Notes under the pieces: generated by a model
The model's database searches: none
What the model was told of the DNA's origin: nothing
The model's input: only the letters and a program-made list of their open reading frames with translations
Program-made: the position numbers and the translations under genes
Shown: positions 34,093-43,990 of the stretch, one piece after another
Layout: every line of letters begins with the position of its first letter
How positions within the stretch are numbered: position 1 is the stretch's first letter
Origin: Terriglobia bacterium
GTDB taxonomy: Bacteria > Acidobacteriota > Terriglobia > Bryobacterales > Bryobacteraceae
Direction of reading: 5' to 3'
Length of the DNA: 64,000 nt
Assembly (NCBI GenBank): GCA_020073265.1
Contig: JAIQFN010000021.1
Span: forward strand, 1 to 64,000

Positions 34093-35988
34093 TCATGAGG
34101 CTTTCCTCCAGGGCAGACGTGGCATGACTTGCGCCGCTGCCACCAGGCCCTTGCGCATGCGTCCGAACAGAATCCAATCGGCCACCAGGCCCAGGCCGCC
34201 GAGCAGCGCCAGCCATTGCCAGATATCTTTGGAAGCCGGTTCGTAGGGCGCGCGGCCAGGCAAGCCGTGCCTCACGTTGGCCGGCTTCCAGACCACGTCG
34301 CCCGGCTGCGGCAACGTCAGCGAATACACCAGCTCGCGGTCGCCGGTGAGAACTCGCACGATTCCCGAAGCGCCGGTGAAGAAACGCAGCGTCCGCCCTT
34401 CCAAGGTGAACGGCAGCGCCAGGCCGTCCTCGGTCTGGACGTGAATGGTGGAAGGATCGGCTTCCGATTCCAGGTCCACTTGCACGGTGCCGACTGTGCC
34501 GGCCGTCAGTTCCCAGGTGCGGAACGTGTCGGGCGCCATCCAGCGGATCATGTTGGCGAACATCAGCGGCGTGGTGAGCTCGTACTTCATGCCGGCCCGC
34601 ACCGGATGAAATCCCAACACTACGATTTTCGGTTTGGCTTGACGCGCGACGATGAGCGGGCCTGCGTCGGATTCGGCCACCACGGTATCCCCGGGCCCAG
34701 GGCGGAACAGTTCCGCGTTCGCAATTTCGGAGTCTTTCGCGCGCAGGCCGGCGCCCAGAGGATGATCCAGCCGCCAGCTTTTCAGCTTCACTTGCTTTCC
34801 GGAGCTCGCGACCGGGACGGGCGACTTATCGGGCGGCGGCTCCACCCAAATGGTTTCGGCCTGGGGCGGAGCCGATGGAGCGAAGCGATCCAGCACGACG
34901 ATGCCGCTCTGGATCTTGGGATCGTAGTTTGATACCGGCTGGAAGGTGGCTTGAACGCCCGGGATGGAATTGAGCACCGGACGCAGCAACTCGGGTTCCG
35001 CGGAATAAACCGTGACGGGAACCAGCCTTCGCGCGGGCAACTCGAGAATGGCGCGATGGTCCTGCGCGAAGGCATCTTGCATCAGCAGGCGCGCTTCGAG
35101 CCATCCAGCGGCGCGCGTTTTGAACCGGAAAGCGGCGTTCTCTTCGGCGCCGGGTTTTAATTCGAAGCGGTGCGTGCCCACCGGTCCGCCGCCAAACTGC
35201 ACTCCCAGCGGGGCCGAGCGAGACCGCGAGCCGTAGTTCTTCACGGCCACGAAGACTTCCCAGGTTTCCGGATCTTCCGGCGACCTGCGTACGCTGACTT
35301 TGCGCAAGCCGACGTGTTCCGCGGGGCTGGGAACGGCGATCACGCGCAGGTTCGCCGGCGCGTTCACCTGCGAGGCTTCGTCGCTGGAGATGCGCGCTGC
35401 GCCAACCAGCACGATCTCGCCGGCGCGCTGCGCATGGATCTTCTGAGCTTGCTGCGCGAATTGGAGCGCCTGCTGAATGTTGAGCGGTCCGGCGCCGGGT
35501 TGGGTCTGGTCGATGGCCTGTTGGATTTTCAACCGGTCGGATTCGAAAACCGTCGCCGGGGTAGCGAGCACGTCGGCGCGCAGCACCATCACGCGGTCGC
35601 TGGAGGGCAGCATGCGGAGGTAATTTCTGGCGGCGGCGCGCGCCTGGTCGATCATCCTGGCTTGGCCGGAGCGGCCGCCCATCCAGGCCGAGGTATCGAG
35701 AATCAGCACGTGATCGCGGGAGGAACGCGCCGGCGAGCCGAACCGAAGCTGCGCGATAGCGAGCAGCAGCAACAGCATGCTGATCAACTGCAACACCAGC
35801 GACCAGGGCTGTTGCAACTTCCGGCGATGCTTCAGCACCGGAGGCTTCTCGGCCAGCTCGAAGAAGCGCAAAGTCGAGACGGTGTGCTTCTTGCGCATGC
35901 GGTCCAGCAGGTAGAGCGCCACCACGACTCCGGAGAGCGATCCCAGGATCGCGAGAAATTCCGGCAGGCTGAGGTTTAGGAAAAACAT
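34093..35988 (-). CDS. BatA-domain membrane protein with degenerate VWA domain
   Basis: 631 aa. It begins with the BatA N-terminal signature (FFLNLSLPEFLAILGSLSGVVVALYLLDRMRKK) with two membrane helices; the second is VLQLISMLLLLLAIAQL. The VWA-like domain starts ILDTSAWMGG, where the MIDAS D-x-S-x-S is altered, so metal binding is doubtful. The C-terminus has another helix (ALLGGLGLVADWILFG). Probably a periplasmic scaffold of the MoxR-linked complex. Starts 7 bp after the DUF58 stop. The largest part of the middle (350-550) has no assignment. Confidence 0.8.
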   Translation of the reverse strand: MFFLNLSLPEFLAILGSLSGVVVALYLLDRMRKKHTVSTLRFFELAEKPPVLKHRRKLQQPWSLVLQLISMLLLLLAIAQLRFGSPARSSRDHVLILDTSAWMGGRSGQARMIDQARAAARNYLRMLPSSDRVMVLRADVLATPATVFESDRLKIQQAIDQTQPGAGPLNIQQALQFAQQAQKIHAQRAGEIVLVGAARISSDEASQVNAPANLRVIAVPSPAEHVGLRKVSVRRSPEDPETWEVFVAVKNYGSRSRSAPLGVQFGGGPVGTHRFELKPGAEENAAFRFKTRAAGWLEARLLMQDAFAQDHRAILELPARRLVPVTVYSAEPELLRPVLNSIPGVQATFQPVSNYDPKIQSGIVVLDRFAPSAPPQAETIWVEPPPDKSPVPVASSGKQVKLKSWRLDHPLGAGLRAKDSEIANAELFRPGPGDTVVAESDAGPLIVARQAKPKIVVLGFHPVRAGMKYELTTPLMFANMIRWMAPDTFRTWELTAGTVGTVQVDLESEADPSTIHVQTEDGLALPFTLEGRTLRFFTGASGIVRVLTGDRELVYSLTLPQPGDVVWKPANVRHGLPGRAPYEPASKDIWQWLALLGGLGLVADWILFGRMRKGLVAAAQVMPRLPWRKAS

Positions 35989-35995
35989 GACGCTG

Positions 35996-36876
35996 TTACT
36001 GGATGCCGCCGGTCCGCGCTATCGGGCCGAAGACCGCCTCCTCGATGGTTGTGGCCGTGGAGAGTCCCACGTAGCGCCCGCTGTTCCGCAGTCCGATGCG
36101 TTGGATGCTGCGGGAGAACTCATCGAAGGCCTGCGTGTAGTGCCGGCGCGCGGCGTCGTCGAATCCGATTTCGAGCATGCCGCCGGTCTCGGCGTCGGTC
36201 AGATCGAGTTGGCCTTCCCAGGGCGGCTCGCGATCCTCCTGGTCCCAGACGTGGAGCAGCATCAGCTCGTGTCCGAAGTCGGCCAGGAACTGGAGCGGCC
36301 GCTCGCAATCGTGTTCGTCGAGGAAATCGGAAATGATGATCAGCAGGCCGCGCTGCGGATACTTGGTGATGAACTGGCGGGCCACTTCGAAGTAGTTGGT
36401 GCGGCCGGATGGTTTCAGCCCTTCCAGGAAGTTGACAGCGGGGATGAAGCGATGGCGGCCGCCGCCGCACACGAACGAATCGCCCAGATTCTCGGCGAAC
36501 GGCTGGATGGAGATGGTGTCCAGCCGCACCAGGCCGATGTAGCACAGCGCGGCGGCGAGCCTGCGGGCGTAGTCAAATTTCGACACGCCGCCGGTGGCCA
36601 TGGAACCGCTGCAGTCGAGCAGGACCCGGACCGGAATGCGGGGCTCCACCTGGAACATTTTTAGAAACAGCTTTTCGAGGCGCAGGTAGGCACGCCAGTT
36701 GACGGCGCGCAGGTCGTCGCCATGGTGGAACTGGCGATGGTCCAGGAATTCCTGGCCGGGTCCGGCGAAGTGGGAGATGTTGTGGCCGCCCACCAGGCCG
36801 GGGAAGGATTTCTGCCACTGGATCGCGAGCCGCTCGAGCTTCTCGAGGAAAGCGCTATCGATCAGTGGTGCGGGTT

Positions 36877-36880
<4 letters not shown>
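35996..36880 (-). CDS. DUF58-domain protein
   Basis: 294 aa. The central motif HHGDDLRAVNWRAYLR and the following VRVLLDCSGSMATGG are characteristic of DUF58, a VWA-related domain always found beside MoxR ATPases. Here the D-x-S-G-S-M MIDAS-like motif is complete. The protein is soluble with no membrane segment. It overlaps the moxR stop by 4 nt (ATGA), the usual coupling of this pair, and precedes the BatA-like gene by 7 bp. Confidence 0.9.
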
Positions 36881-37869
<989 letters not shown>

Positions 37870-37875
37870 GTCTCT

Positions 37876-37881
37876 ATCTTA
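37876..37881 (-). promoter_or_regulatory. -10 box 6 nt before moxR
   Basis: Minus-strand TAAGAT followed by AGAGAC and the GTG at 37869. No Shine-Dalgarno; no -35 seen. Confidence 0.45.
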
Positions 37882-37937
37882 CCTTTGCACTGGATCGCTG
37901 CTGGGCAGACTTGGAGCTACTATAGCACCAGGGAGCC

Positions 37938-38351
37938 ATGCCAGCCAACGGTTCAAGCCCGGAGTCCATCCAGCAGCGGCTCACCGAGCTGCGCAACGGC
38001 CTGCTGGGGCTGCACAAGACACTGCTGGAATCGGAGCGCTCGACTTATGAACGGGACATCGCGCGCATCACGTCCAGCACCGAGCTGTTGAAGCTGGTGC
38101 TGTACGATTCGTGGTTCGCCTGGTTGCACGAGCTGTCGGAGTTCGTGGTGCTGATTGACGAGACGCTGGACGCCAAGGAACCGCCGGGCGGAATCGACGC
38201 CGAGCGGCTGATCGAGCAGGCCTGGGATTTGCTGGCGCCGGACGAGATGGGCACGGGGTTCGCGCGACGATACTTTGAGGCGTTGCAGCGCGATCCGGAC
38301 GTGGTGCTGGCGCACGCGAGGACCAGGAAGATGATGGAGGGGTTGGGCTAG
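37938..38351 (+). CDS. Conserved hypothetical helical protein
   Basis: 137 aa, all-helical and soluble. The N-terminal LTELRNGLLGLHKTLLESERSTYE looks like a coiled-coil arm; the rest (LVLYDSWFAWLHELSEFVVLIDETL) forms amphipathic helices. I do not recognise the family. It has a clear ribosome site (AGGGAG 2 nt before the ATG) and a TACTAT 14 nt upstream, so unlike many neighbours it has a normal leader. It is followed after 18 bp by the cupin gene. Confidence 0.7.
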   Translation: MPANGSSPESIQQRLTELRNGLLGLHKTLLESERSTYERDIARITSSTELLKLVLYDSWFAWLHELSEFVVLIDETLDAKEPPGGIDAERLIEQAWDLLAPDEMGTGFARRYFEALQRDPDVVLAHARTRKMMEGLG

Positions 38352-38369
38352 CGGCGCCGGACACATTGT

Positions 38370-38717
38370 ATGGTGATCAGATTAGGCCAATGCGAAGCGG
38401 AGCCGACGCGTCACGGCAACATCAAGCATGTGCTGGCGCGTGGTGGCGAGTTACCTAACATCACGCAGGTCGCGGTCGGGGTCTTTCCCGAGTTGTGCGA
38501 AACGGATCTGCACAGTCATCCAACGATGTACGAGGTGTACTTCGTCCTGGAGGGCAGCGCTACCTATACGATCGGTGAGCAGCGCTTCGACGTTTCAGAA
38601 GGCGACTTTATCATAGTGCCGCCGGGAGTGGTTCACAATCAAAAGGTCACCAAGGCGCCGCATCGCATTTTCTACTGGGGGATCGCCACCGACCAAGGTG
38701 CGCCCAGTCAATCCTGA
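38370..38717 (+). CDS. Cupin-domain protein
   Basis: 115 aa, a single cupin barrel. Motif 1 is DLHSHPTMYEVYFVLEG (His, His, Glu metal ligands present) and motif 2 is VPPGVVHNQ with the fourth His. Small cupins of this type include sugar isomerases, dioxygenases and binding proteins; no substrate can be assigned. No promoter or ribosome site is obvious before the ATG, which fits co-transcription with the hypothetical gene 18 bp upstream. An in-frame GTG directly after the ATG is an alternative start. Confidence 0.85.
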   Translation: MVIRLGQCEAEPTRHGNIKHVLARGGELPNITQVAVGVFPELCETDLHSHPTMYEVYFVLEGSATYTIGEQRFDVSEGDFIIVPPGVVHNQKVTKAPHRIFYWGIATDQGAPSQS

Positions 38718-38734
38718 CGCCGTTTCGGGAATTC

Positions 38735-39490
38735 TCAGACGCCCGCGCTCTCGTTCTTGCGGCTGAGTTCTTCGGAAAGAATGATGGCTTCGGCCAGCTC
38801 TTTCATGGGACGGCGCAGGCGGCGGCTCTCGTTGCGCAGGCGGAGATAGGCGTCCTCCTCGGTGAGGCCGTAGCGCTGCTGCAGAATTCCCTTGGCGCGC
38901 TCGACGACCTTGCGCGTCTCGAGCTGCCGTCTCATCTCCAGCGTTTCTTCGACCAGACGGGCGTTCTGCTCCGCCAACAGGGACTTTGAGATGGCGCCTC
39001 CCATTTGCTCGCCGACGAAGGTAAGCAGCGCGATCTCGTCGGGAGTGTGGGCGTGCTGCTGCCGATGATGCACGTTGATTACGCCGATGATGTCGCCGCC
39101 GCTGACCAGTGGGACCGACAGAAAAGCCTCGTAGGTGTCTTCAATCAGGGCTTGGAAGCGCTTGAAGCGCGCGTCGGAGCCGGCGTTGGACGGGAGCGCA
39201 ACCACCGACTTGTGCTCGGCCACCCAACCGGTCACGCCTTCGCCCATCTTCATACGCAGATTCCCGAGAGCGGAGGCATGCGGCAACTGCGATGCGCGCA
39301 GTACGATCTCGTCGCTGTCACGTTCAATCAGATACACCAGGCATGCGTCGCACTCCGTAACTTGCGCTGTGATCCCGATGATTTCCCCGAGCATTTCGTC
39401 GAGCGACAGCTCGGAGCTGACGATGCTGCTGATGCGATGTAAGAGTCCAACTTGGGAAGCCGATGGCTCCATAACTTGTGTGCTTGCCAT
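38735..39490 (-). CDS. GAF-ANTAR transcription antitermination regulator
   Basis: 251 aa. A GAF sensor (residues of about 20-165; DACLVYLIERDSDEIVLRAS, GEGVTGWVAEH, SVPLVSGGDIIGVINVHH), a helical linker, then an ANTAR RNA-binding domain (ETRKVVERAKGILQQRYGLTEEDAYLRLRNESRR). ANTAR proteins bind paired hexaloop hairpins in leader RNA to prevent termination. The GAF ligand is unknown. TACTCT lies 5 nt before the ATG, with GAGGT in between that could act as a ribosome site. No ANTAR target hairpin pair was found in the window. Confidence 0.88.
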   Translation of the reverse strand: MASTQVMEPSASQVGLLHRISSIVSSELSLDEMLGEIIGITAQVTECDACLVYLIERDSDEIVLRASQLPHASALGNLRMKMGEGVTGWVAEHKSVVALPSNAGSDARFKRFQALIEDTYEAFLSVPLVSGGDIIGVINVHHRQQHAHTPDEIALLTFVGEQMGGAISKSLLAEQNARLVEETLEMRRQLETRKVVERAKGILQQRYGLTEEDAYLRLRNESRRLRRPMKELAEAIILSEELSRKNESAGV

Positions 39491-39653
39491 ACCTCAGAGT
39501 AGGCGAGCTTCCGGGATTGGTCCAATCGAAAATTCCTATGGAGCTTATTGCCTTGCGGCTGATGCTTTTAATCGAATGCGAAGTATTTGAGCAGGTTGGA
39601 GTTCCGGGCATCGGCAGCAGGCTTGGGAGCCACGACACCCGCGCCGCAGACCA

Positions 39654-40826
39654 TTACAGGATGGTGACTAGCTGGTCCTGAGCTTGGCCTGTTACCTGGG
39701 CCTGACCCGGCGCCACATAGACGTTCACCTCGGAACGAATCCCGAATTCCGGCAGATAAACTCCGGGCTCGATGGAGAAGCAGGTGCCGGGGATGATGCG
39801 GCGCTCGTCGTGCGTTTCGAGATTGTCCATGTTGGCGCCGGTTCCGTGGACCTCTTCGCCGATGGAATGGCCGGTGCGATGGATGAAATATTCGCCGAAG
39901 CCCTTCTGTTGGATGTGGCCGCGGGCGGCGTCATCGACTTGGAATCCGTGAATGATTTCGTTGCGCGAGACTGCGTCTTGCACGCGGGTGATGGCGCGAT
40001 TCCGAGCGTCGCGCACGACTTCAAACACGTTTTGGATTTGGGACGGAGGCTGGGAACCGCAATAGCCGGTCCAGGTGATGTCGTAGAACACCGCTCTGGG
40101 GCGATCCAGCTTGGCCCACATATCGATCAGCACGGCATCGCCCTTTCGAATCGCCCGGCTGCTTTCCGCTTCCGGTTCGTAGTGCGGATTGGACATGTTG
40201 GCGTTGACGGCGACGATGGGTCCGTGGTCGGTGACCAGACCGGATTGATCGAAGGCGGCGCGGATGAACCGATTTATGTCCCACTCGGTGATGGTCCCTC
40301 CGCCGCTCAGCACCGATCCGATCTTCTGGAAGGCTTCGGCGCGAATGCGATCGACGCGGCGGCCTGCTTCGAGATGCATCTCCAGTTGCTGCGCGGTCCA
40401 GCGGGCTTCGAATAGCTGGATGAGATTGGCGGAGCTCACTACTTCGACGCCCGCGCCTCTGACCAACTCCAAGGTGCCGCCATCGACGAGGGAAACGTAC
40501 GGGATCGCGCAATTGGGCGAGTACTGCATGGCGACGCGGCGGCAGCCGGCGAGCATTTGTTTGATTCCCTCAGTTTGCGCTGGCCAGCTCGAATAGATGT
40601 GCATGCTTCCGGGCAGGCCGGACAGGACGCCGGACTCGATCGCATGCACCAATCCTTTCGGTTCGCCTTGTGCGGGGATGAGGTAATACCAGCGGCGCGT
40701 CACGGTGCGGCCGGGATTCAATCCCAAGACGCGGTAGGCCAGCGGGTCTCGCTGGTGGTGGTCGAAGAACAACCAGCCGTCCAGCTTTTCTTCTCGCAAC
40801 GTTTTCTGAATTTCATCCAGGTGCAT
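39654..40826 (-). CDS. M24-family metallopeptidase (Xaa-Pro aminopeptidase type)
   Basis: 390 aa. The creatinase-like N-terminal domain is followed by the pita-bread catalytic domain with all five metal ligands in order: Asp in LIDMWAKL, Asp in VFYDITWTG, His in HRTGHSIGEEVHG, Glu in FSIEPGVYL and Glu in IRSEVNVYV. It therefore looks active, probably cleaving X-Pro dipeptides or N-terminal X-Pro bonds in the cytoplasm. The gene follows the ABC ATPase by 21 bp, with GAGG about 9 nt before the ATG. Confidence 0.9.
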   Translation of the reverse strand: MHLDEIQKTLREEKLDGWLFFDHHQRDPLAYRVLGLNPGRTVTRRWYYLIPAQGEPKGLVHAIESGVLSGLPGSMHIYSSWPAQTEGIKQMLAGCRRVAMQYSPNCAIPYVSLVDGGTLELVRGAGVEVVSSANLIQLFEARWTAQQLEMHLEAGRRVDRIRAEAFQKIGSVLSGGGTITEWDINRFIRAAFDQSGLVTDHGPIVAVNANMSNPHYEPEAESSRAIRKGDAVLIDMWAKLDRPRAVFYDITWTGYCGSQPPSQIQNVFEVVRDARNRAITRVQDAVSRNEIIHGFQVDDAARGHIQQKGFGEYFIHRTGHSIGEEVHGTGANMDNLETHDERRIIPGTCFSIEPGVYLPEFGIRSEVNVYVAPGQAQVTGQAQDQLVTIL

Positions 40827-40847
40827 GATTAAGCCTCGAAGAGGATG

Positions 40848-42095
40848 TCAGGTACTGCCGGCGCCGCTCTGCTCTGAGCCGGACGGCGCCGCGAGTTTAC
40901 GATAGCGAACTCGAGTGTTCAGGTTCAGAACTCCCGCCACATCCTTGGTGTCGACGACCTGAAAATCGAGCACGTCGTCCAGCCAGTCCTGGCTGAGGCC
41001 GTTCGAATACTGAGTTGCGACGGTCAGCGTATATTCCTGGCGGCTCAGCAGACAATCCAACTCCAACTCGATTTGCAAAGTGTCGCCCGGCGCGAATTGC
41101 CCTAGCGGGACGCCCTCGAGGCGCGTATTGGTTCCAAACACATCCATGCCAATGCGATTTCGAATCAGCAGGCCAACTACCGGCTCTATAACAGCCTGAT
41201 GAAATACGGCCTGGACGCGAATGACGATCGATTCGCCAGGGCGGAAGGCGCGCGTAGCTTCACCGGCGCGATTCAACATGCGGACATCCACGATCCGGCT
41301 GGCGCCATCGCCGTGCCGAAAGCTGCTGGTCGCGGCGGCGCCTTCGATTGCGCCGTCCGTTTTGTTGGCGCGCTCCTGGTCCAAGGCAAAACCGACGTAG
41401 CGGTTTACGGCGTCCTTTGGTGATCCCTCCATCACGACCTTTCCGGCCAGCATGAAGGCGGCTCGGTCCGCCAATCGCTTCACCAGTCCCAGGTCGTGCG
41501 AGACCAGCAGGACGGTTGTCTTTCGCTGGCGCAACTCTTCAAATTTCTGGATGCACCGGCTGGCGAATATCGCGTCACCGACGGCCAATGCTTCATCGAC
41601 GATCAGGATCTCGGGATCGACGTGGATGGCAGTGGAGAACGCCAGGCGAACGTACATTCCCGTGGAGTACTCTTTCACCGGCCGATCGATGAATCTACCG
41701 ATTTCCGCGAAGGACTCGATTTTCGGAAAGGCTCGCTCCATTTCATTTCGGGACAGGCCCATGATCTCGCCGTTCAGATACACATTGTCGCGACCGCTGA
41801 ATTCGGGATTGAAGCCGGCGCCGAGTTCGAGGAGTGCTGCCACGCGTCCGCCCCGGAGTACGCGGCCAGTGGTTGGCTGCAGGATTCCGCAGATGATCTG
41901 AAGCAGTGTGCTCTTGCCCGAACCATTCGGCCCTATGATGGCGAAAACCTCGCCCTTTTCGACGCGAAAGTTCACGTTGCGCAAGGCATAGAACTCCGAA
42001 CTCCGCCGTTTCCGGTGGCCGAGGCCAGCGAGGATTCTATGGAATGGATGCTGGTAGAGGTGATAGACCTTGGAAACGTTCTGGACGGAGATCAC
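40848..42095 (-). CDS. Wzt-like polysaccharide export ABC ATPase
   Basis: 415 aa. ABC domain with Walker A GPNGSGKST, signature EYSTGMYVRLA, Walker B ILIVDEALAVGD and H-loop LVSHDLG, all of the O-antigen/teichoic-acid exporter type (GAGFNPEFSGRDNVYLNG is diagnostic). The C-terminal domain of about 170 residues is Wzt_C-like, which reads the capped end of a polysaccharide. No Wzm permease is encoded near it, so it must pair with one elsewhere or be a relic. The GTG at 42095 is the only suitable start; TACATT lies 11 nt ahead. Confidence 0.88.
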   Translation of the reverse strand: MISVQNVSKVYHLYQHPFHRILAGLGHRKRRSSEFYALRNVNFRVEKGEVFAIIGPNGSGKSTLLQIICGILQPTTGRVLRGGRVAALLELGAGFNPEFSGRDNVYLNGEIMGLSRNEMERAFPKIESFAEIGRFIDRPVKEYSTGMYVRLAFSTAIHVDPEILIVDEALAVGDAIFASRCIQKFEELRQRKTTVLLVSHDLGLVKRLADRAAFMLAGKVVMEGSPKDAVNRYVGFALDQERANKTDGAIEGAAATSSFRHGDGASRIVDVRMLNRAGEATRAFRPGESIVIRVQAVFHQAVIEPVVGLLIRNRIGMDVFGTNTRLEGVPLGQFAPGDTLQIELELDCLLSRQEYTLTVATQYSNGLSQDWLDDVLDFQVVDTKDVAGVLNLNTRVRYRKLAAPSGSEQSGAGST

Positions 42096-42286
42096 GGCGC
42101 ATTCTCAATGTACCGCGAACTCAGGAGGCGGCGGGCCTTTATCCGAGCCGGAGGCTGCGGCGCGCGCCTCGCGAGAGTGGCAGGGAATAAGTCGGCGCCC
42201 GATGTCAACCGCTTGAAAACACTAAGTAGATTTCTCGATATTTTTTGTCACCGTCGATTCCGGCTCTCACTTAGGCCGCCAGGCGA

Positions 42287-43897
42287 TCAGGCGGTCTGAA
42301 TTTCCGCCGCCGCCTCCAAACCCCGCTCCTTGATCTCCACCTCGCGCATTCGGAATTTCTGAATCTTTCCAGTCACCGTCATCGGAAACGAATCCACAAA
42401 CCGGATATACTGCGGAATCTTGAAGTGCGCGATCTTCCCCTTGCAGAACTCCCGAATCTCCTCTTCGTTCGCCGGCTCCTTCAGCCGGATCCACGCCGCC
42501 ACCGACTCTCCAAGCTTCGCGTCCGGTAGCCCGATGACCTGCACATCCGCCACCTTCGGATGCGTATACAGAAATTCCTCCACCTCGCGCGGATAAATGT
42601 TCTCGCCGCCTCGGATGATCATGTCCTTGGCTCGCCCCGTCACCCGGAAGTAGCCATCGGGCCGCATCGTCGCCAGGTCGCCGGTGTGCAGCCATCCGTC
42701 TTTGTCGATGGCGCGTTGCGTCGCCTCTGGCTCTTGATCGTAGCCTTTCATCACCAGGTACCCGCGCGTACAAAGCTCGCCTTGCTCGCCCACCGCGACC
42801 GGGTCGCCCGTTACCGAAACCGCGATCTTCACTTCCGTATTCGGACAAGCCCGCCCCACTGTCGACACCCGCCGCTCCAGACTGTCGTCGACGCTCGACA
42901 TCGTGATCACCGGCGAACTCTCGGTCTGCCCGTACATGATCGTCATCTCCGGGCAATGCATCTCCTTCACTACCCGCTTCATCACCTCGATCGGACACGG
43001 CGCTCCGGCCATCACCCCGGTGCGCAGCGAACTAAAGTCGAAGCGCTGGAACTCGGGATGTTCCAGCTCGGCGATGAACATCGTCGGCACTCCGTAGATC
43101 GTGGTGACCCGCTCCTCCTCGATAGCCTGCATCGTCGCCAACGCATCGAACGTCGGCGCCGGAAGAACCAGAGTCGCACCCGTCACCATGCACACCAAGG
43201 TTCCGCCCACGCACCCGAAACAGTGGTACAGCGGAACCGGCGCGCAAACCTTGTCTTTCTCGGTGATCTTCATCCCATCCGCGATCACCACCGCGTTGTT
43301 CAACAGATTTCGATGCGTCAGCAGCACGCCCTTCGGCGATCCCGTGGTACCGGAAGTGTATTGGATATTCGTAACATCCCTTGGCCGGATGTGTTGCTCC
43401 GGAATGTCGACGCCGCGCGCCAGCATCCGGTCCCAGGAATCGCTCCCAAAATACACCACATGCTTGAGCGGCAGGTTCTGTCCCGCGATCGCCTCCCGCA
43501 AGATCGATCCATAGTCCGATCGCGAATCCTTCTCCCACAGGAACAGCGCCTTCATGCCCGACTTGCGCAACACAAATTGCAGCTCGTAGGCGCGATACGC
43601 GGGATTGACGTTCACCAGCACCGCTCCGATTCGCGCACACGCCAGATGCAGGATCACCCACTCGGCGCAGTTGGTAGACCACACTCCGACGCGATCCTGC
43701 GCCCGCAATCCCAACCCCGCCAGTCCCCGCGCCGTCCGCTCCACCTCGTCCGCAAGCTGTGCGAACGTGAATCGCGCCTTCTGGTGCCGCACCACCAGCG
43801 CATCGTTACCGGGGAATCGTGACACGGTGCGCTGAAAAACCGCTGTGATGCTTTCCTCAATCAGCGGTACGTCAGGCCCTTTCGTATAGCTCAGCAT
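42287..43897 (-). CDS. Acyl-CoA synthetase (AMP-binding, medium/long chain type)
   Basis: 536 aa ANL enzyme. A3 motif YTSGTTGSPKG near 180, A5 TIMYGQTESSP, A7 WLHTGDLATM, A8 RAKDMIIRGGENIYPREVEE and A10 PMTVTGKIQKF with the catalytic Lys are all present. The order and length fit the fatty-acyl-CoA synthetase/ACSF2 branch, activating fatty acids for oxidation or lipid recycling. GGAGG lies about 12 nt before the ATG. It stands alone; the 191 bp behind it hold no gene I can see. Confidence 0.9.
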   Translation of the reverse strand: MLSYTKGPDVPLIEESITAVFQRTVSRFPGNDALVVRHQKARFTFAQLADEVERTARGLAGLGLRAQDRVGVWSTNCAEWVILHLACARIGAVLVNVNPAYRAYELQFVLRKSGMKALFLWEKDSRSDYGSILREAIAGQNLPLKHVVYFGSDSWDRMLARGVDIPEQHIRPRDVTNIQYTSGTTGSPKGVLLTHRNLLNNAVVIADGMKITEKDKVCAPVPLYHCFGCVGGTLVCMVTGATLVLPAPTFDALATMQAIEEERVTTIYGVPTMFIAELEHPEFQRFDFSSLRTGVMAGAPCPIEVMKRVVKEMHCPEMTIMYGQTESSPVITMSSVDDSLERRVSTVGRACPNTEVKIAVSVTGDPVAVGEQGELCTRGYLVMKGYDQEPEATQRAIDKDGWLHTGDLATMRPDGYFRVTGRAKDMIIRGGENIYPREVEEFLYTHPKVADVQVIGLPDAKLGESVAAWIRLKEPANEEEIREFCKGKIAHFKIPQYIRFVDSFPMTVTGKIQKFRMREVEIKERGLEAAAEIQTA

Positions 43898-43941
43898 GAA
43901 GCCGAATTACCTCCAAATCTGCGTCTCAGTGTATAACAGTC

Positions 43942-43985
43942 GTGATGCACGCACTTATGGGCCGCGTTCACACTCGTGCGAGCGC
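43942..43985 (+). repeat. Double-hairpin repeat, degenerate copy B
   Basis: 44 bp, aligned to the repeat by GCACGCACT and GCGTTCACACTCGTG. The first hairpin has lost its right arm (TATGGGC in place of CGTGCGTGC) and the second has two mismatches (GCGAGCGC for GTGAACGC). It lies between glpK (stop 43991) and the acyl-CoA synthetase (start 43897). Confidence 0.65.
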
Positions 43986-43990
43986 AATAT

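Noticed and set aside
39491-39653. Possible small gene between the ANTAR gene and the M24 peptidase
   Set aside because: A 67-codon frame on plus and a longer one on minus both overlap real genes, have no ribosome site and show no recognisable fold. I see nothing else in this stretch.
42203-42208. Perfect TTGACA on the minus strand upstream of the Wzt-like gene
   Set aside because: No -10 hexamer is found at 16-18 bp; the nearest AT-rich hexamer (TTATTC) is only 12 bp away.
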